The notes beneath the pieces were generated by a model. The model ran no database searches. It was given only the letters and a program-made list of their open reading frames with translations, and was not told where the DNA came from. Position numbers and translations under genes: made by a program. This document shows positions 24,287 through 33,224 of a DNA stretch of 64,000 nucleotides, piece after piece; position 1 is the stretch's first letter, and the number at the start of each line of letters is the position of its first letter. Origin of the DNA: Acidithiobacillus_B sp049965315 (GTDB lineage Bacteria; Pseudomonadota; Gammaproteobacteria; Acidithiobacillales; Acidithiobacillaceae). The stretch spans positions 4,033 through 68,032 of the forward strand of contig NZ_JBMFWL010000009.1 in assembly GCF_049965315.1 (NCBI RefSeq), given 5' to 3'.

Positions 24287-25609
24287 ATGGAAAAAGAGGA
24301 AATAACAAGTTCCGTTCCGGCAGCGCAAATATGTGACATCCTCATTATCGGCGGGGGACCGGCAGGCTCCACGATCAGCACGCTGCTGGCAGAGCGCGGT
24401 TATCAGGTGACCGTTCTGGAAAAGGCGCGCCATCCCCGTTTCCATATCGGGGAATCACTGCTTCCCGCCAATTTACCCTTGCTGCAAGAGTTGGGTGTTG
24501 CGGCTGAAGTCCAGCGCATCGGCATGGCAAAATGGGGGGCAGAGTTCAACTCGCCTTACCATGCGGAGGAAAAGCAGACTTTTTCTTTCGCCGACGCCTG
24601 GGACAAATCCATGCCCATGGCCTATCAGGTGCGGCGCTCCGAGTTCGACGAGATCCTCATTCGCAATGCAGAGCGGAAGGGCGCCAAGGTCGTGGAAGGC
24701 TGTCGCGCCAATGCCGTGGAGTTCTTGCCCGATAACGCCGGGGCACTGATCCATGCGCAGCACGAGGATGGCCGCCGGGAAACCTGGCAGGCCCGCTTCC
24801 TGGTGGATGCATCGGGCCGCGATACGTTTCTCGGCAATCGGCTCAAATCCAAGCGTCGCAACCCCAGGCATAACGGCTCCGCCCTCTATGCGCATTTTCG
24901 CGGTGCCCAGCGCCTTGACGGCAAGGAAGAAGGGAATATTTCCTTATTCTGGTTTGATCACGGTTGGTTCTGGTTCATTCCCCTCGCGGACGGGACGACC
25001 AGCGTGGGAGCTGTGGTATGGCCGTACTACCTCAAATCCAGAAGCAAACCGGTAAACGAATTTTTTCATGAAACCATCGCCATGTGCCCTGCCCTGGCAG
25101 CACGGCTGGTTGATGCCCGGCGCATTACCGATGTCGATGCCACCGGCAACTACTCCTACGCCTGCGATCAAACCCATGGGCCCAACTATCTGCTGCTGGG
25201 TGACGCGTTCGCGTTCATCGACCCGGTTTTCTCTTCGGGGGTCATGCTGGCCATGCAAAGCGCATTCATCGGCGCCGAGACCATCGACACCTGCCTGCGC
25301 GAGCCGCAACGGGCCGCAGCGGCGCTCAGGGATTTCGATCGCCGGGTCCGCCATGGCGGCAAGGTATTTTCCTGGTATATTTATCGCATCAGCCAACCGA
25401 CCATGCGTGACATGTTTATGCGCCCGAGTAATGTGCTGCGGGCTAAAGAGGCGGTACTCTCGGTCCTTGCCGGAGATATTTTCGGGAAGACGCCGATTTG
25501 GTCATCCCTTGCCGTCTTTAAGGGTATTTATTATTTGTCTTCCTTGCGTCATGTCCATCGTTCCTGGGCAGCCCAAAGGCAGCGTAAAGAAAATATACGA
25601 GCATTTTGA
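24287..25609 (+). CDS. FAD-dependent oxidoreductase of the flavin halogenase type
   Basis: 440 residues. The FAD Rossmann motif ILIIGGGPAGSTISTLLAER is at about 17-36; HIGESLLPANLPLL and the second FAD motif GPNYLLLGDAFAFIDPVFSS follow. It resembles tryptophan-halogenase-like monooxygenases such as the one in the Xanthomonas xanthomonadin cluster, some of which halogenate the aryl ring. I see WFWFIPL (220s), where the Trp-x-Trp-x-Ile-Pro motif of halogenases is expected, but true halogenation is not proven. A GGGAG site precedes the ATG; the 291 bases before hold no clear gene. The stop overlaps the next start (TGATG). Confidence 0.8.
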   Translation: MEKEEITSSVPAAQICDILIIGGGPAGSTISTLLAERGYQVTVLEKARHPRFHIGESLLPANLPLLQELGVAAEVQRIGMAKWGAEFNSPYHAEEKQTFSFADAWDKSMPMAYQVRRSEFDEILIRNAERKGAKVVEGCRANAVEFLPDNAGALIHAQHEDGRRETWQARFLVDASGRDTFLGNRLKSKRRNPRHNGSALYAHFRGAQRLDGKEEGNISLFWFDHGWFWFIPLADGTTSVGAVVWPYYLKSRSKPVNEFFHETIAMCPALAARLVDARRITDVDATGNYSYACDQTHGPNYLLLGDAFAFIDPVFSSGVMLAMQSAFIGAETIDTCLREPQRAAAALRDFDRRVRHGGKVFSWYIYRISQPTMRDMFMRPSNVLRAKEAVLSVLAGDIFGKTPIWSSLAVFKGIYYLSSLRHVHRSWAAQRQRKENIRAF

Positions 25610-26685
25610 TGACGATAAGCGCGAACGCCATGATCACTGATCCTGGACAACTTTATTTTTCTTATGTCCGTCCTACCGATGAGGTATTGCAGTCTCTATC
25701 CAGCGGGGAAGGTTTGCTGGGGATTGTCACATTCCGGAACGATTTTTGTAGAGAAGGATCTGGCACTACGCTAGAAGGGGTATTACAGATATCATTATCC
25801 GGCAGGGGGGATGATCTTTGTGAAATATGGCAGACCACGCAGCCGGTGGTCGCCGGTAAGGTTGATGACATCACCTACCGTTGCAGTAGCGACTTCTTGT
25901 TTGGCAGCATCGCCCTGCCCGTAGCCGATGTTCCCGCCGGCGATCACCGTGGCTTGAGCTCTCCCCCTTTGCAGAGCTGTGCCGAGCTGGCGTATAAGCA
26001 AATATTCAGCCTGCTGGATCGCCACGGCTACCCCGACCTGCTGCGTATTTGGAATTTTGTCCCTGATATCAATGGCGTTAGCCATGGTCTTGAACGCTAT
26101 CGCCAATTTAATATAGGCCGCCAAGATGCGTTCCTTGCCCACGGCCGTCTGCCGTCGAAGCAAAATATACCCGCAGCCAGTGCGTTAGGCTCTGTTGACG
26201 GGCCGCTGGTCGTGTACTTTCTTGCTGCACGACATAAATCGCTGGCCGTTGAAAATCCTAGGCAGACCAGCGCCTACCATTATCCACGAGAATACGGGCC
26301 AAGCAGCCCGACCTTCTCTCGTGCCGGATGGATTGATCTTGGGCAGCAAAAGATTCTCTTCATTTCCGGAACGGCCAGTATCATCGGGCATCAAAGCCGG
26401 CATGGAGGGAATGTAGCGGCGCAAACGCGCGAAAGCATGGCGAATATTGCCGCCGTCATCGCGGAGACGAATCGCATCGCGGCGAGGTCCCTATATGATC
26501 TCAACGACCTTTCCTACAAAGTTTATTTGCGGCATATCACGGATCTGCCGATCGTCCGGGCCGAGCTGGATCTTCTCGTTGCGCCCAGTGCTCCGGTATT
26601 TTATCTTCAGGCTGATATTTGCCGAGCAGATCTGCTGGTAGAAATTGAGGCAACCGCGGGCATACTCCATGGCGGTATGGCATGA
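25609..26685 (+). CDS. XanB2-like chorismatase (3-/4-hydroxybenzoate synthase)
   Basis: 358 residues from ATG 25609; TTG 25606 and ATG 25630 are alternatives. Recognisable family parts are LLRIWNFVPDINGVSHGLER, RYRQFNIGRQDAFL, LPAASALGS-like IPAASALGS, and FISGTASIIGHQSRHGG. These are shared by FkbO/Hyg5/XanB2 chorismatases, which cleave chorismate to pyruvate and a hydroxybenzoate or dihydroxy acid. In Xanthomonas XanB2 makes 3-HBA for xanthomonadin and 4-HBA for coenzyme Q. It overlaps the halogenase-like gene by one base and the PlsC gene by four. Confidence 0.85.
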   Translation: MTISANAMITDPGQLYFSYVRPTDEVLQSLSSGEGLLGIVTFRNDFCREGSGTTLEGVLQISLSGRGDDLCEIWQTTQPVVAGKVDDITYRCSSDFLFGSIALPVADVPAGDHRGLSSPPLQSCAELAYKQIFSLLDRHGYPDLLRIWNFVPDINGVSHGLERYRQFNIGRQDAFLAHGRLPSKQNIPAASALGSVDGPLVVYFLAARHKSLAVENPRQTSAYHYPREYGPSSPTFSRAGWIDLGQQKILFISGTASIIGHQSRHGGNVAAQTRESMANIAAVIAETNRIAARSLYDLNDLSYKVYLRHITDLPIVRAELDLLVAPSAPVFYLQADICRADLLVEIEATAGILHGGMA

Positions 26686-27482
26686 GCCAAGCCCCAGGAT
26701 TGGGCATTCCAGGCATACTGCGCACGCTGCGCGAATATCTCGTCTTCTATAGCGGACTGGGACTGCTGGCTGGCATCAGCCTCCTGTGGTCCGTGCTGGC
26801 CCTGCCATTGAGCCTGGTACTGCCCAGGAAATGGAAAAAACAGACGGGACGAATGGTCATTACCATGGGGTTCAGAATGTACCTGCAGGCATTGTCCATC
26901 ATGGGCGCCTGTCGTTTTGAGCTAAAGGCGCTGGATACGCTCCAGGGCGAACCGCCGATGATCATCGCACCCAATCACCCTTCGCTGCTGGATGCGCTGA
27001 TGGTGATTTCCCGCCTGCCCAATCTGGCGTGCATCATGAAGGCAGAGCTGGTGGATAACGTATTTTTTGGCGCGGGCGCCCGCTTGGCTGGTTATATCCG
27101 CAATGATTCGTTACGCGGCATGATTCACCTTGCCGTAGAGGACCTGCGCGGGGGCAGCCATTTGCTGCTCTTCCCGGAAGGCACCCGTAGCAACCGCCGC
27201 CCCATCGGGACCGTACGCGGCAGCATCGCCCTGATTGCCAAGGAGGCCAGGGTGCCCATCCAAACCGTTTTTATCGAAACCGACTCGGCATTCCTGACCA
27301 AGGGCTGGCCTTTTTTCCGCAAACCATCCATGCCCATTCACTATCGAGTCCATCTCGGTCGGCGCTTCGACCCGCCGACCGACGTGCGCGGCTTCACCTC
27401 GGAGTTGGAAAGATACTTCCAATCGGCACTGGCGGAAGCCAAGTTGCCGCTATTCCCTCCAAAGGATGTTCATTCGCCATGA
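26682..27482 (+). CDS. PlsC-type 1-acylglycerol-phosphate acyltransferase family protein
   Basis: 266 residues. One or two N-terminal hydrophobic segments (about 22-48), then the acyltransferase motifs: NHPSLLD (His-x4-Asp catalytic pair), and LLFPEGTRSNRR. The enzyme transfers an acyl group from ACP or CoA to a hydroxyl. In aryl-polyene clusters such genes are thought to attach the polyene to a lipid headgroup. Overlaps the genes on both sides by four bases (ATGA), so it is tightly coupled. Confidence 0.87.
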   Translation: MSQAPGLGIPGILRTLREYLVFYSGLGLLAGISLLWSVLALPLSLVLPRKWKKQTGRMVITMGFRMYLQALSIMGACRFELKALDTLQGEPPMIIAPNHPSLLDALMVISRLPNLACIMKAELVDNVFFGAGARLAGYIRNDSLRGMIHLAVEDLRGGSHLLLFPEGTRSNRRPIGTVRGSIALIAKEARVPIQTVFIETDSAFLTKGWPFFRKPSMPIHYRVHLGRRFDPPTDVRGFTSELERYFQSALAEAKLPLFPPKDVHSP

Positions 27483-28240
27483 GTGAGGCGTCGACTACCC
27501 ATCTGTTGCTGATTCCTAGCTACAATCCCGGTCCAAAAGTATATGAAACCGTAGCATTGGCACGGCGGCAGTGGGATCCCGTATGGATCGTGGTGGATGG
27601 CAGCACCGACGGAACGGCTGCGGGGCTGGAGGCGCTGGCTGCCAAAGATAGCGGGTTACGCGTTCTTCAACGCACCAATAATCAGGGTAAAGGAGCGGCC
27701 GTGCTTTTCGGGCTGGATCAGGCCGCCTCGCAAGGGTACACCCATGTGCTGACGATGGACTCCGACGGCCAGCATCCCATGGAGGCCATTCCCGCGTTTA
27801 TGGCGGCATCCCTGCAAAATCCGGAGGCCATGATCCTCGGGGTCCCGGTCTTCGATGCCAGTGCCCCAGCCTTGCGGGTAAAAGGCCGCAGGGTATCCAA
27901 CTGGTGGGCCAACCTGGAGACGCTGGGGGGAGGCATTGGCGATTCCCTGTTTGGTTTTCGCGTCTATCCCATCGCGCCATTGCGGCAGTTGATGCACTCA
28001 CAACGCTGGATGCGGCGCTTCGATTTCGATCCTGAGGCGGCGGTGCGCATGTCCTGGCGCGGTGTCAGAATCATCAATATGCCAGCGACGGTCCGCTACT
28101 TCCGCGCCGATGAGGGCGGGATCTCTCATTTTCGCTATCTGCGGGACAACCTGCTGCTTACCTGGATGCATACGCGGCTGTTCTTCGGTTTTCTGGTTCG
28201 TTTCCCCGTATTGTTGTGGCGTTACTGGTCAGGGCGGTAA
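27479..28240 (+). CDS. Family 2 glycosyltransferase
   Basis: 253 residues with the GT-A fold signature of family 2: LLLIPSYNPGPKVYE, IVVDGSTDGTAAGLEAL, NNQGKGAAVLFGLDQA and the Asp-x-Asp-type metal site TMDSDGQHP. A C-terminal hydrophobic stretch (WMHTRLFFGFLVRFPVLLWR) may bind the membrane. DPM/ArnC-like glycosyltransferases use nucleotide sugars and lipid acceptors; here it may glycosylate the aryl-polyene lipid. Last gene of the plus-strand operon, seven bases from the convergent antiporter, with no terminator visible. Confidence 0.88.
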   Translation: MSEASTTHLLLIPSYNPGPKVYETVALARRQWDPVWIVVDGSTDGTAAGLEALAAKDSGLRVLQRTNNQGKGAAVLFGLDQAASQGYTHVLTMDSDGQHPMEAIPAFMAASLQNPEAMILGVPVFDASAPALRVKGRRVSNWWANLETLGGGIGDSLFGFRVYPIAPLRQLMHSQRWMRRFDFDPEAAVRMSWRGVRIINMPATVRYFRADEGGISHFRYLRDNLLLTWMHTRLFFGFLVRFPVLLWRYWSGR

Positions 28241-28247
28241 CTCCAGG

Positions 28248-29567
28248 TCAAACAGTTCTCCGACCACTGGCCATGGGAGCAGTGGCGGGAAGCTGCACCC
28301 CGGCGCGGGGTAACCAGACACGGAGAAAAGGTGTCGTGATGATGGTGCTGAAGATGGCCATGATCACCAGCATGGTGAAAACCTGCTGGGATATGGCACC
28401 CAAATCATAACCCACATTGATGACGATCAACTCCATTAATGCACGGGTATTCATCATGATGCCCATCACTTTCGCCTGATGGTGGTTCAAGCCGGCAATC
28501 CGTGCCGCCCCATACGCACCGCCGAACTTGCCCACGGTCGCAAGGAGCAAGGTCAGTCCGCACCAACCCCAGAGTGACGCGCTATCCAATCCGCCAATAT
28601 TGGTACGCAGGCCCGTATAAGTGAAGAAAATCGGCAGAAAGAAGACTAGCACAAAGGGGGAAACCCGCTCATTCCATGCCTTGACGAATTCATCTGCGTC
28701 ATGCAGGATGACGCCCATGATAAACCCGCCAAAGATCGTAAAAATGCCCAATGAAGAGGTGACCAGTCCGGAAACGAATATGCTGATTAATATGATTCCC
28801 AATAAATGCGGAGTCAGCCTGCCTCCCGCGCTGAAGCGCCGGATCACCCATTTCATCAGCGGCCGGATGCCGAATATCCAGATGATGATGAAAGCGAATA
28901 CTAAAAAGACCTTGATGGCGAAGGCGATCGCCTCAAAATGGGACAGCGCCAGAGTCGTCACCAGCGCGAGCAGCAACCAGCCGACGACGTCATTTATCGC
29001 CGCAGCACTGATGGCGATGACTCCGAGCCGGGATCTGGTCATGCCGAATTCCATCATGATGCGGCCAAGGATAGGTACGGCTGTGATGGAAAACGCGGTA
29101 GCGATAAATAGCGCCGATGTCCACTGATTGGCTTGTGGGGAGAGCTTGGGCGCGCTGACCAGGGCGAACCCTAGACCGAGGACGAATGGTACCAGCATGC
29201 TTGCTGCTGCCACCCATAACACCACATTCCGGTTCACCTTTTCCTTCAGATGGGAAAAATCGAATTCCAGGCCAATCTGAAACATCAATAGAATAAGCCC
29301 CAGTTGGGAAAGGGCATCTAGAGGCCCGGCAGGAATTGAATGAAAAATGTAATGGAAGGTGTCTGGCAGCAGTAGGCCGAGCAGTGACGGACCCAGCACG
29401 ATTCCGGCGATGATTTCGCCAACCACCGCTGCCTGACCGATCCTGGAGGCGATCTCGCCACCCATCCGCGCAGCCAGTATAATGACGCTGAGTTGCAGCA
29501 ATGTGAAAAAGATCAGCAGCTCGGACTTCTGTGCCGGCAGATCGAAAACATGACTAAGAATACTCAT
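28248..29567 (-). CDS. CPA2-type monovalent cation:proton antiporter
   Basis: 439 residues with about 12 helices and no soluble regulatory domain. It shows the CPA2 pattern: IGQAAVVGEIIAGIVLGPSL (helices 1-2), GLILLMFQIGLEFD, AISAAAINDVVGWLLLALVT with the ion-binding Asp, and MNTRALMELIVINVGY near the end. It would exchange Na+ or K+ for H+ across the inner membrane. It is the last gene of the ketosynthase operon, 15 bases after the ketoreductase, and so co-transcribed with pigment synthesis genes; CPA2 antiporters occur in other natural-product clusters. Confidence 0.9.
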   Translation of the reverse strand: MSILSHVFDLPAQKSELLIFFTLLQLSVIILAARMGGEIASRIGQAAVVGEIIAGIVLGPSLLGLLLPDTFHYIFHSIPAGPLDALSQLGLILLMFQIGLEFDFSHLKEKVNRNVVLWVAAASMLVPFVLGLGFALVSAPKLSPQANQWTSALFIATAFSITAVPILGRIMMEFGMTRSRLGVIAISAAAINDVVGWLLLALVTTLALSHFEAIAFAIKVFLVFAFIIIWIFGIRPLMKWVIRRFSAGGRLTPHLLGIILISIFVSGLVTSSLGIFTIFGGFIMGVILHDADEFVKAWNERVSPFVLVFFLPIFFTYTGLRTNIGGLDSASLWGWCGLTLLLATVGKFGGAYGAARIAGLNHHQAKVMGIMMNTRALMELIVINVGYDLGAISQQVFTMLVIMAIFSTIITTPFLRVWLPRAGVQLPATAPMASGRRTV

Positions 29568-29582
29568 GGAAGGTTCCCAGGT

Positions 29583-30305
29583 TCATGTCATGGCGCCATT
29601 GATGGAAATGATTTGGCCACTGATGTAGGCGGCTTGTTCCGAAACAAGAAATCCAACCAGATCGGCCACTTCCTCGGGCCGTCCGGCACGCTTCATCGGC
29701 ACGATTTGCGCGATGGCGTCGGTAGCGAAGGCATCCGCGCTCATTTCCGTCGCGATGATGCCAGGCGCCACGGCGTTGACGGTAATCCCGCGGCTGGCGA
29801 CCTCCAGCGCCAGGGACTTGGTGGCCGCATGCAGCGCACCTTTGGCCGCCGAATAATTGACCTGACCGCGATTACCCGTTAACGCGGCCACCGAGGTGAT
29901 ATTGATGATGCGTCCCCAGCGAGTGCGGATCATGGGCATGAGTACGGCCTGCGTTACATGGAAGAATCCATTCAGTGATACGTCTATCACGTCCTGCCAT
30001 TGCCGCGCGCTGAGGGCCGGGAAGACCGCATCGTCATGAATGCCGGCATTATTGACCAGGATCTGGATGGGCCCGGCTTCGAGCAAATCCTGCAAGGCCA
30101 GAGCGGTAGCCTGTGCATCGGTGACATCGAAAGCCGAAACGGCCGCATCGCCACCCGCGGCGCAGATGGAATCTGCCAGAGCCCGGGCTTTCATCTGGTT
30201 GCGATGGGTATGGATAATGACCTGGAGGCCATCCGCCGCGAGTTTTTTGCAGATGGCAGCACCAATGCCGCCGCTACCTCCGGTGATAAGGGCGCGCTTA
30301 GACAT
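29583..30305 (-). CDS. 3-oxoacyl-ACP reductase (FabG-like)
   Basis: 240 residues. SDR features: the NADPH motif ITGGSGGIGAAICKKLA at about 7-23, NNAGIHDD, and the catalytic set with Ser (NITSVAAL), Tyr and Lys (NYSAAKGALHAATK). It reduces 3-oxoacyl-ACP to 3-hydroxyacyl-ACP, one step of each polyene extension cycle. ATG 30305 lies inside the end of the dehydratase gene (eight-base overlap); upstream in-frame starts would extend across that gene. Confidence 0.9.
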   Translation of the reverse strand: MSKRALITGGSGGIGAAICKKLAADGLQVIIHTHRNQMKARALADSICAAGGDAAVSAFDVTDAQATALALQDLLEAGPIQILVNNAGIHDDAVFPALSARQWQDVIDVSLNGFFHVTQAVLMPMIRTRWGRIINITSVAALTGNRGQVNYSAAKGALHAATKSLALEVASRGITVNAVAPGIIATEMSADAFATDAIAQIVPMKRAGRPEEVADLVGFLVSEQAAYISGQIISINGAMT

Positions 30306-30795
30306 GCGGCTCCTCCCGGACCTCCGCAGGAGGAAGAGGGGAATGCATCGCTGCAGCCGGATTGGCGTCCAAAAGAAGGGCCGCACGGCCATCCAGCAGC
30401 ACGCAGCCCTGGCTCAGAACAGCGAAGCGGTATAGTAGACTGCCCTGGCCGGCCAGCTTTTCCGCTGTAATCGTGAGGTCACCGTCGATATCGTCAAGGC
30501 GCGATACGCGCAGGACGACATCGCGCACGCTGATGAGATAGCCTAGCTTCGCTGCACCCCCTTCTCCGGTTGTGGGGCATAATAATGCGCCATGGACGGC
30601 CATCGCCTGTGCGGCATATTCAATACCACAGGCGGCGCCGAGCCGTCCGTGGGCGCGAAGGGGCAATGTTTCCCATCGGTGGCTGGTGGCCGTGCAGGTA
30701 ATGGTGCTTTCATCCCATCGCTCTACGGCATCGAGCAAATGCATGTCGCCCTGGTGCGGTATTTGTCCGGCAATCCACTGACGGTCTAGCGGCAT
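30298..30795 (-). CDS. Hotdog-fold 3-hydroxyacyl-ACP dehydratase-like protein (ApeP/FabA type)
   Basis: 165 residues. The N-terminus WIAGQIPHQGDMHLLDAVER corresponds to the active-site region of hotdog dehydratases (His in PHQGDMHLLD), and GRLGAACGIEYAAQAMAVHG is typical of the aryl-polyene dehydratase family. It would remove water from 3-hydroxyacyl-ACP to leave the conjugated double bond. Overlaps the ketosynthase-like gene by ten bases and the reductase by eight. Confidence 0.82.
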   Translation of the reverse strand: MPLDRQWIAGQIPHQGDMHLLDAVERWDESTITCTATSHRWETLPLRAHGRLGAACGIEYAAQAMAVHGALLCPTTGEGGAAKLGYLISVRDVVLRVSRLDDIDGDLTITAEKLAGQGSLLYRFAVLSQGCVLLDGRAALLLDANPAAAMHSPLPPAEVREEPHV

Positions 30796-31601
30796 GGTGC
30801 TAGATCCACCGCCAAATGCGGCAAATTCACATAATCCAGGACGATGCGCCCGGCTTCGCCTCTCGCTATGGCCTGAAGCAGAGGGAGGCAGCGTGCGGCA
30901 GGAATGGATCGGCGCAGGGCTTCGAGCGTATCATCATCCATGGTTTGCACTGGGGAGTCCGTAAATAACGAATCTCCGCAAAAATCGAGTTGCGCGATCG
31001 TTTTCCCGGGATGTGGGGTGGCAGTCAGCAACAGCGCCACGGCAAAGGTATCCGGAACCGGACGGGCGTCGTACAGAGGGTGAGGGTAATCGCTATCGCA
31101 GGCTATCAATAAAACGGGGCGTTGCTCGCTCACCAGCAGCGTCATCGCTTCCAATAACCCGGCGGAGAAGCTCCCATCATAGGCGCTGACCACGGAGGAC
31201 GGCGTCATGGCAGCCGCCGCAATGCCCCAATAACCGGAAATGGCATTGTGTACGGAATTATGAAACTGGGTGGGAGAAATCATGGTATCTCCCGACGCCA
31301 GCGCCGAACAGATGGCGTGGCAGATACGACCATCTCCCCCCGAGGAGGCAAATACCGATGCCGGATCTGCGGGCCGCACACCGGCCATGGCACAGGCCTC
31401 ATGGCCCACCTGCAGCGCAGCCATGACTCCCGGGCTGGCACGGCGCCGCTCTGCCGGTGGCAACGAGGCAGGCGGTGATAATACGGTTTTCTGCTTTTGG
31501 TAGGGCGTTTGTCCGGCAAGTATGGCTAAACCTTGCGGCCAGTTGGTGAAGCCGGGGCCGAGCAGCCCTAACCCCTCAAGGTATGCACTTAGCAAGGTCA
31601 T
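30786..31601 (-). CDS. Ketosynthase-like protein without active-site Cys (chain-length-factor type)
   Basis: 271 residues, shorter than a full ketosynthase (about 400). It resembles the beta-ketoacyl synthase N-terminal-type partner of aryl-polyene clusters: SVFASSGGDGRICHAICSAL, TQFHNSVHNAISGYWGIAAA. Where a ketosynthase has its active-site Cys, this protein reads SAYDGSFSAGL, so it has no nucleophile. It probably pairs with the next gene's product and sets chain length. Twelve bases downstream of the ketosynthase. Confidence 0.82.
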   Translation of the reverse strand: MTLLSAYLEGLGLLGPGFTNWPQGLAILAGQTPYQKQKTVLSPPASLPPAERRRASPGVMAALQVGHEACAMAGVRPADPASVFASSGGDGRICHAICSALASGDTMISPTQFHNSVHNAISGYWGIAAAAMTPSSVVSAYDGSFSAGLLEAMTLLVSEQRPVLLIACDSDYPHPLYDARPVPDTFAVALLLTATPHPGKTIAQLDFCGDSLFTDSPVQTMDDDTLEALRRSIPAARCLPLLQAIARGEAGRIVLDYVNLPHLAVDLAPCR

Positions 31602-31613
31602 GACATCGTTTCG

Positions 31614-32807
31614 CTAAGTGGAACGGCCAAAGACCAGACTGCAGTTACTACCACCGAAACCGAAGGAATTGCTTAATACATGGGAAACCCTTTGCCGCCG
31701 ATTTGACGCAAGATATTGAATGTCCATCGTTGTATCTCTCTGCCCGGCTTCCGGGCCTGCCGGCATCAGGTCATGTTGGATGGCCAGCGCACAGATGACG
31801 GCCTCCAGCGCCCCGGCAGCACCCAAGGTGTGACCGGTGGCCCCCTTGGTGGAGCTGCATGGCGTTGCGGCGCCGAAGACGCCTGCTACCGCTTTGGCCT
31901 CGGCCGAATCATTATTGAGAGTGGCGGTGCCATGCAGATTGATATAATCGATGGCTGCGTGGCTTAGCCCGGCCGATGACAGCGCTTGCTCCATGGCCAT
32001 GCGCGCTCCCAGTCCCTCGGGGTGGGGTGATGACATATGATGGGCATCGCTGGATTCACCAACACCCAACAAAAGCACCGCATCGCCGTCGAGGCTGCCG
32101 GGCATGCGCTCCAGCAGCAGATAGGCGGCGGCCTCCCCCAGGGAGATGCCTTTACGATCGTCGCTGAAAGGCCGGCAGGGGCCGTCGGCCAGCAACCCCA
32201 GCGAATGAAAACCGTAGAGGGTAGTGGCGCATAATGAATCTACCCCGCCGACCACGGCGGCATCAATCAGCCCTGCGTCCAGCATGCGCTTTGCCGAGGC
32301 GAAGACCTTGGCGCTGGAGGAACAGGCGGAAGACACCGACATGGCCGGACCTTCGAGGCGCAATTTGCGCCGGATGAAGTCGGTTAGAGAGTATGGACTG
32401 TGGGTGGCGGCATAGACAAAATCCGCGGGCAGGTGGCCGCTAATTGGGTCACGGTGCCGAAATGCCCACTCGGTCTGCAAAATGCCTGCAGTGCTGGTCC
32501 CCAGAAAAACGCCAATCCGCCCCCGGCCCCATCTCCTGGCGGCAGCATCCACTGCGTCGGCAAATCCGTCCTGGCGCAGGGCCAGTTGCGCCAGACGATT
32601 GTTGCGACAGTTGAAATCTCGTAGTTCCGGCTCCATTTCCTCATCGTCAACGGCGTCCACCTCGCCGACCCAGGTATCAATATCGATGTCCTGGAAGGCG
32701 CAGCGCTGCAGCCCGCTCCGGCGCTGCAGCAGCGCGGCAAGGGTTGGGTCCAGACCGCGGCCGATGCAACTCGTCGCAGTGAATCGTGATACCGATACAG
32801 GTAGCAT
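31614..32807 (-). CDS. Beta-ketoacyl-ACP synthase (KAS II type) for aryl-polyene chain extension
   Basis: 397 residues with the full catalytic set: Cys in MSVSSACSSSAKVFASAKRM, His in INLHGTATLNNDSAEAKA, and the second His in SSTKGATGHTLGAAGALEAV, ending NSFGFGGSNCSLVFG. It condenses the growing chain with malonyl-ACP. First gene of the operon that goes on with the ketosynthase-like partner, dehydratase, reductase and antiporter. A TTGACA promoter lies about 60 bases upstream. Confidence 0.92.
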   Translation of the reverse strand: MLPVSVSRFTATSCIGRGLDPTLAALLQRRSGLQRCAFQDIDIDTWVGEVDAVDDEEMEPELRDFNCRNNRLAQLALRQDGFADAVDAAARRWGRGRIGVFLGTSTAGILQTEWAFRHRDPISGHLPADFVYAATHSPYSLTDFIRRKLRLEGPAMSVSSACSSSAKVFASAKRMLDAGLIDAAVVGGVDSLCATTLYGFHSLGLLADGPCRPFSDDRKGISLGEAAAYLLLERMPGSLDGDAVLLLGVGESSDAHHMSSPHPEGLGARMAMEQALSSAGLSHAAIDYINLHGTATLNNDSAEAKAVAGVFGAATPCSSTKGATGHTLGAAGALEAVICALAIQHDLMPAGPEAGQRDTTMDIQYLASNRRQRVSHVLSNSFGFGGSNCSLVFGRST

Positions 32808-32842
32808 GTGCCTTATAAATCATAATAATAGACGATATGGAC

Positions 32843-32871
32843 ATTGTGATTGGGCGACCGATGAATGTCAA
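32843..32871 (-). promoter_or_regulatory. Sigma-70 promoter of the ketosynthase operon
   Basis: On the minus strand TTGACA (plus 32866-32871) is followed after 17 bases by CACAAT (plus 32843-32848). The -35 is perfect and the -10 matches four of six positions. It would start a transcript with a leader of about 30 bases before the ATG at 32807. TATTAT slightly downstream is a second possible -10. Confidence 0.55.
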
Positions 32872-33224
32872 ACCGGGGCCGGTGGCCGCCTTTAGGACAA
32901 GTGGGGCGTGCTTACGTTTCCTTGCCGGGACGGCGCGGTGCGGGAGGAAGTCGGTGGCCAGCTATGGAAGCAAGGCAGCGGGGGTGTATGGGTGGCCGCC
33001 CCGGCGGCCGATAGGGCTTGGCGCTTTGTTTCGCGGGTTCTGTCACGCTCCGCCCAGGGGCCAGGGTCCACAGCTTGTGAACCGGATACCAATCTGGGGT
33101 AGAATTACCCAAATGGAACGGGGGGGACATCCATGTTCCCCTCCTAGCGGAGCTGGATCGTGCCCCTCAGGGCGTATCGCCACCTAATGTGCGGTTAAAC
33201 ATAAAGCAATGGAGATCATCAAAT
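32872..33224 (+). other. Intergenic region between ketosynthase operon and ACP gene
   Basis: No convincing gene. It is G+C-rich up to about 33110 and then becomes A+T-rich towards the ACP gene. Short ORFs on both strands lack family resemblance. It presumably carries the promoter of the ACP gene. Confidence 0.5.
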
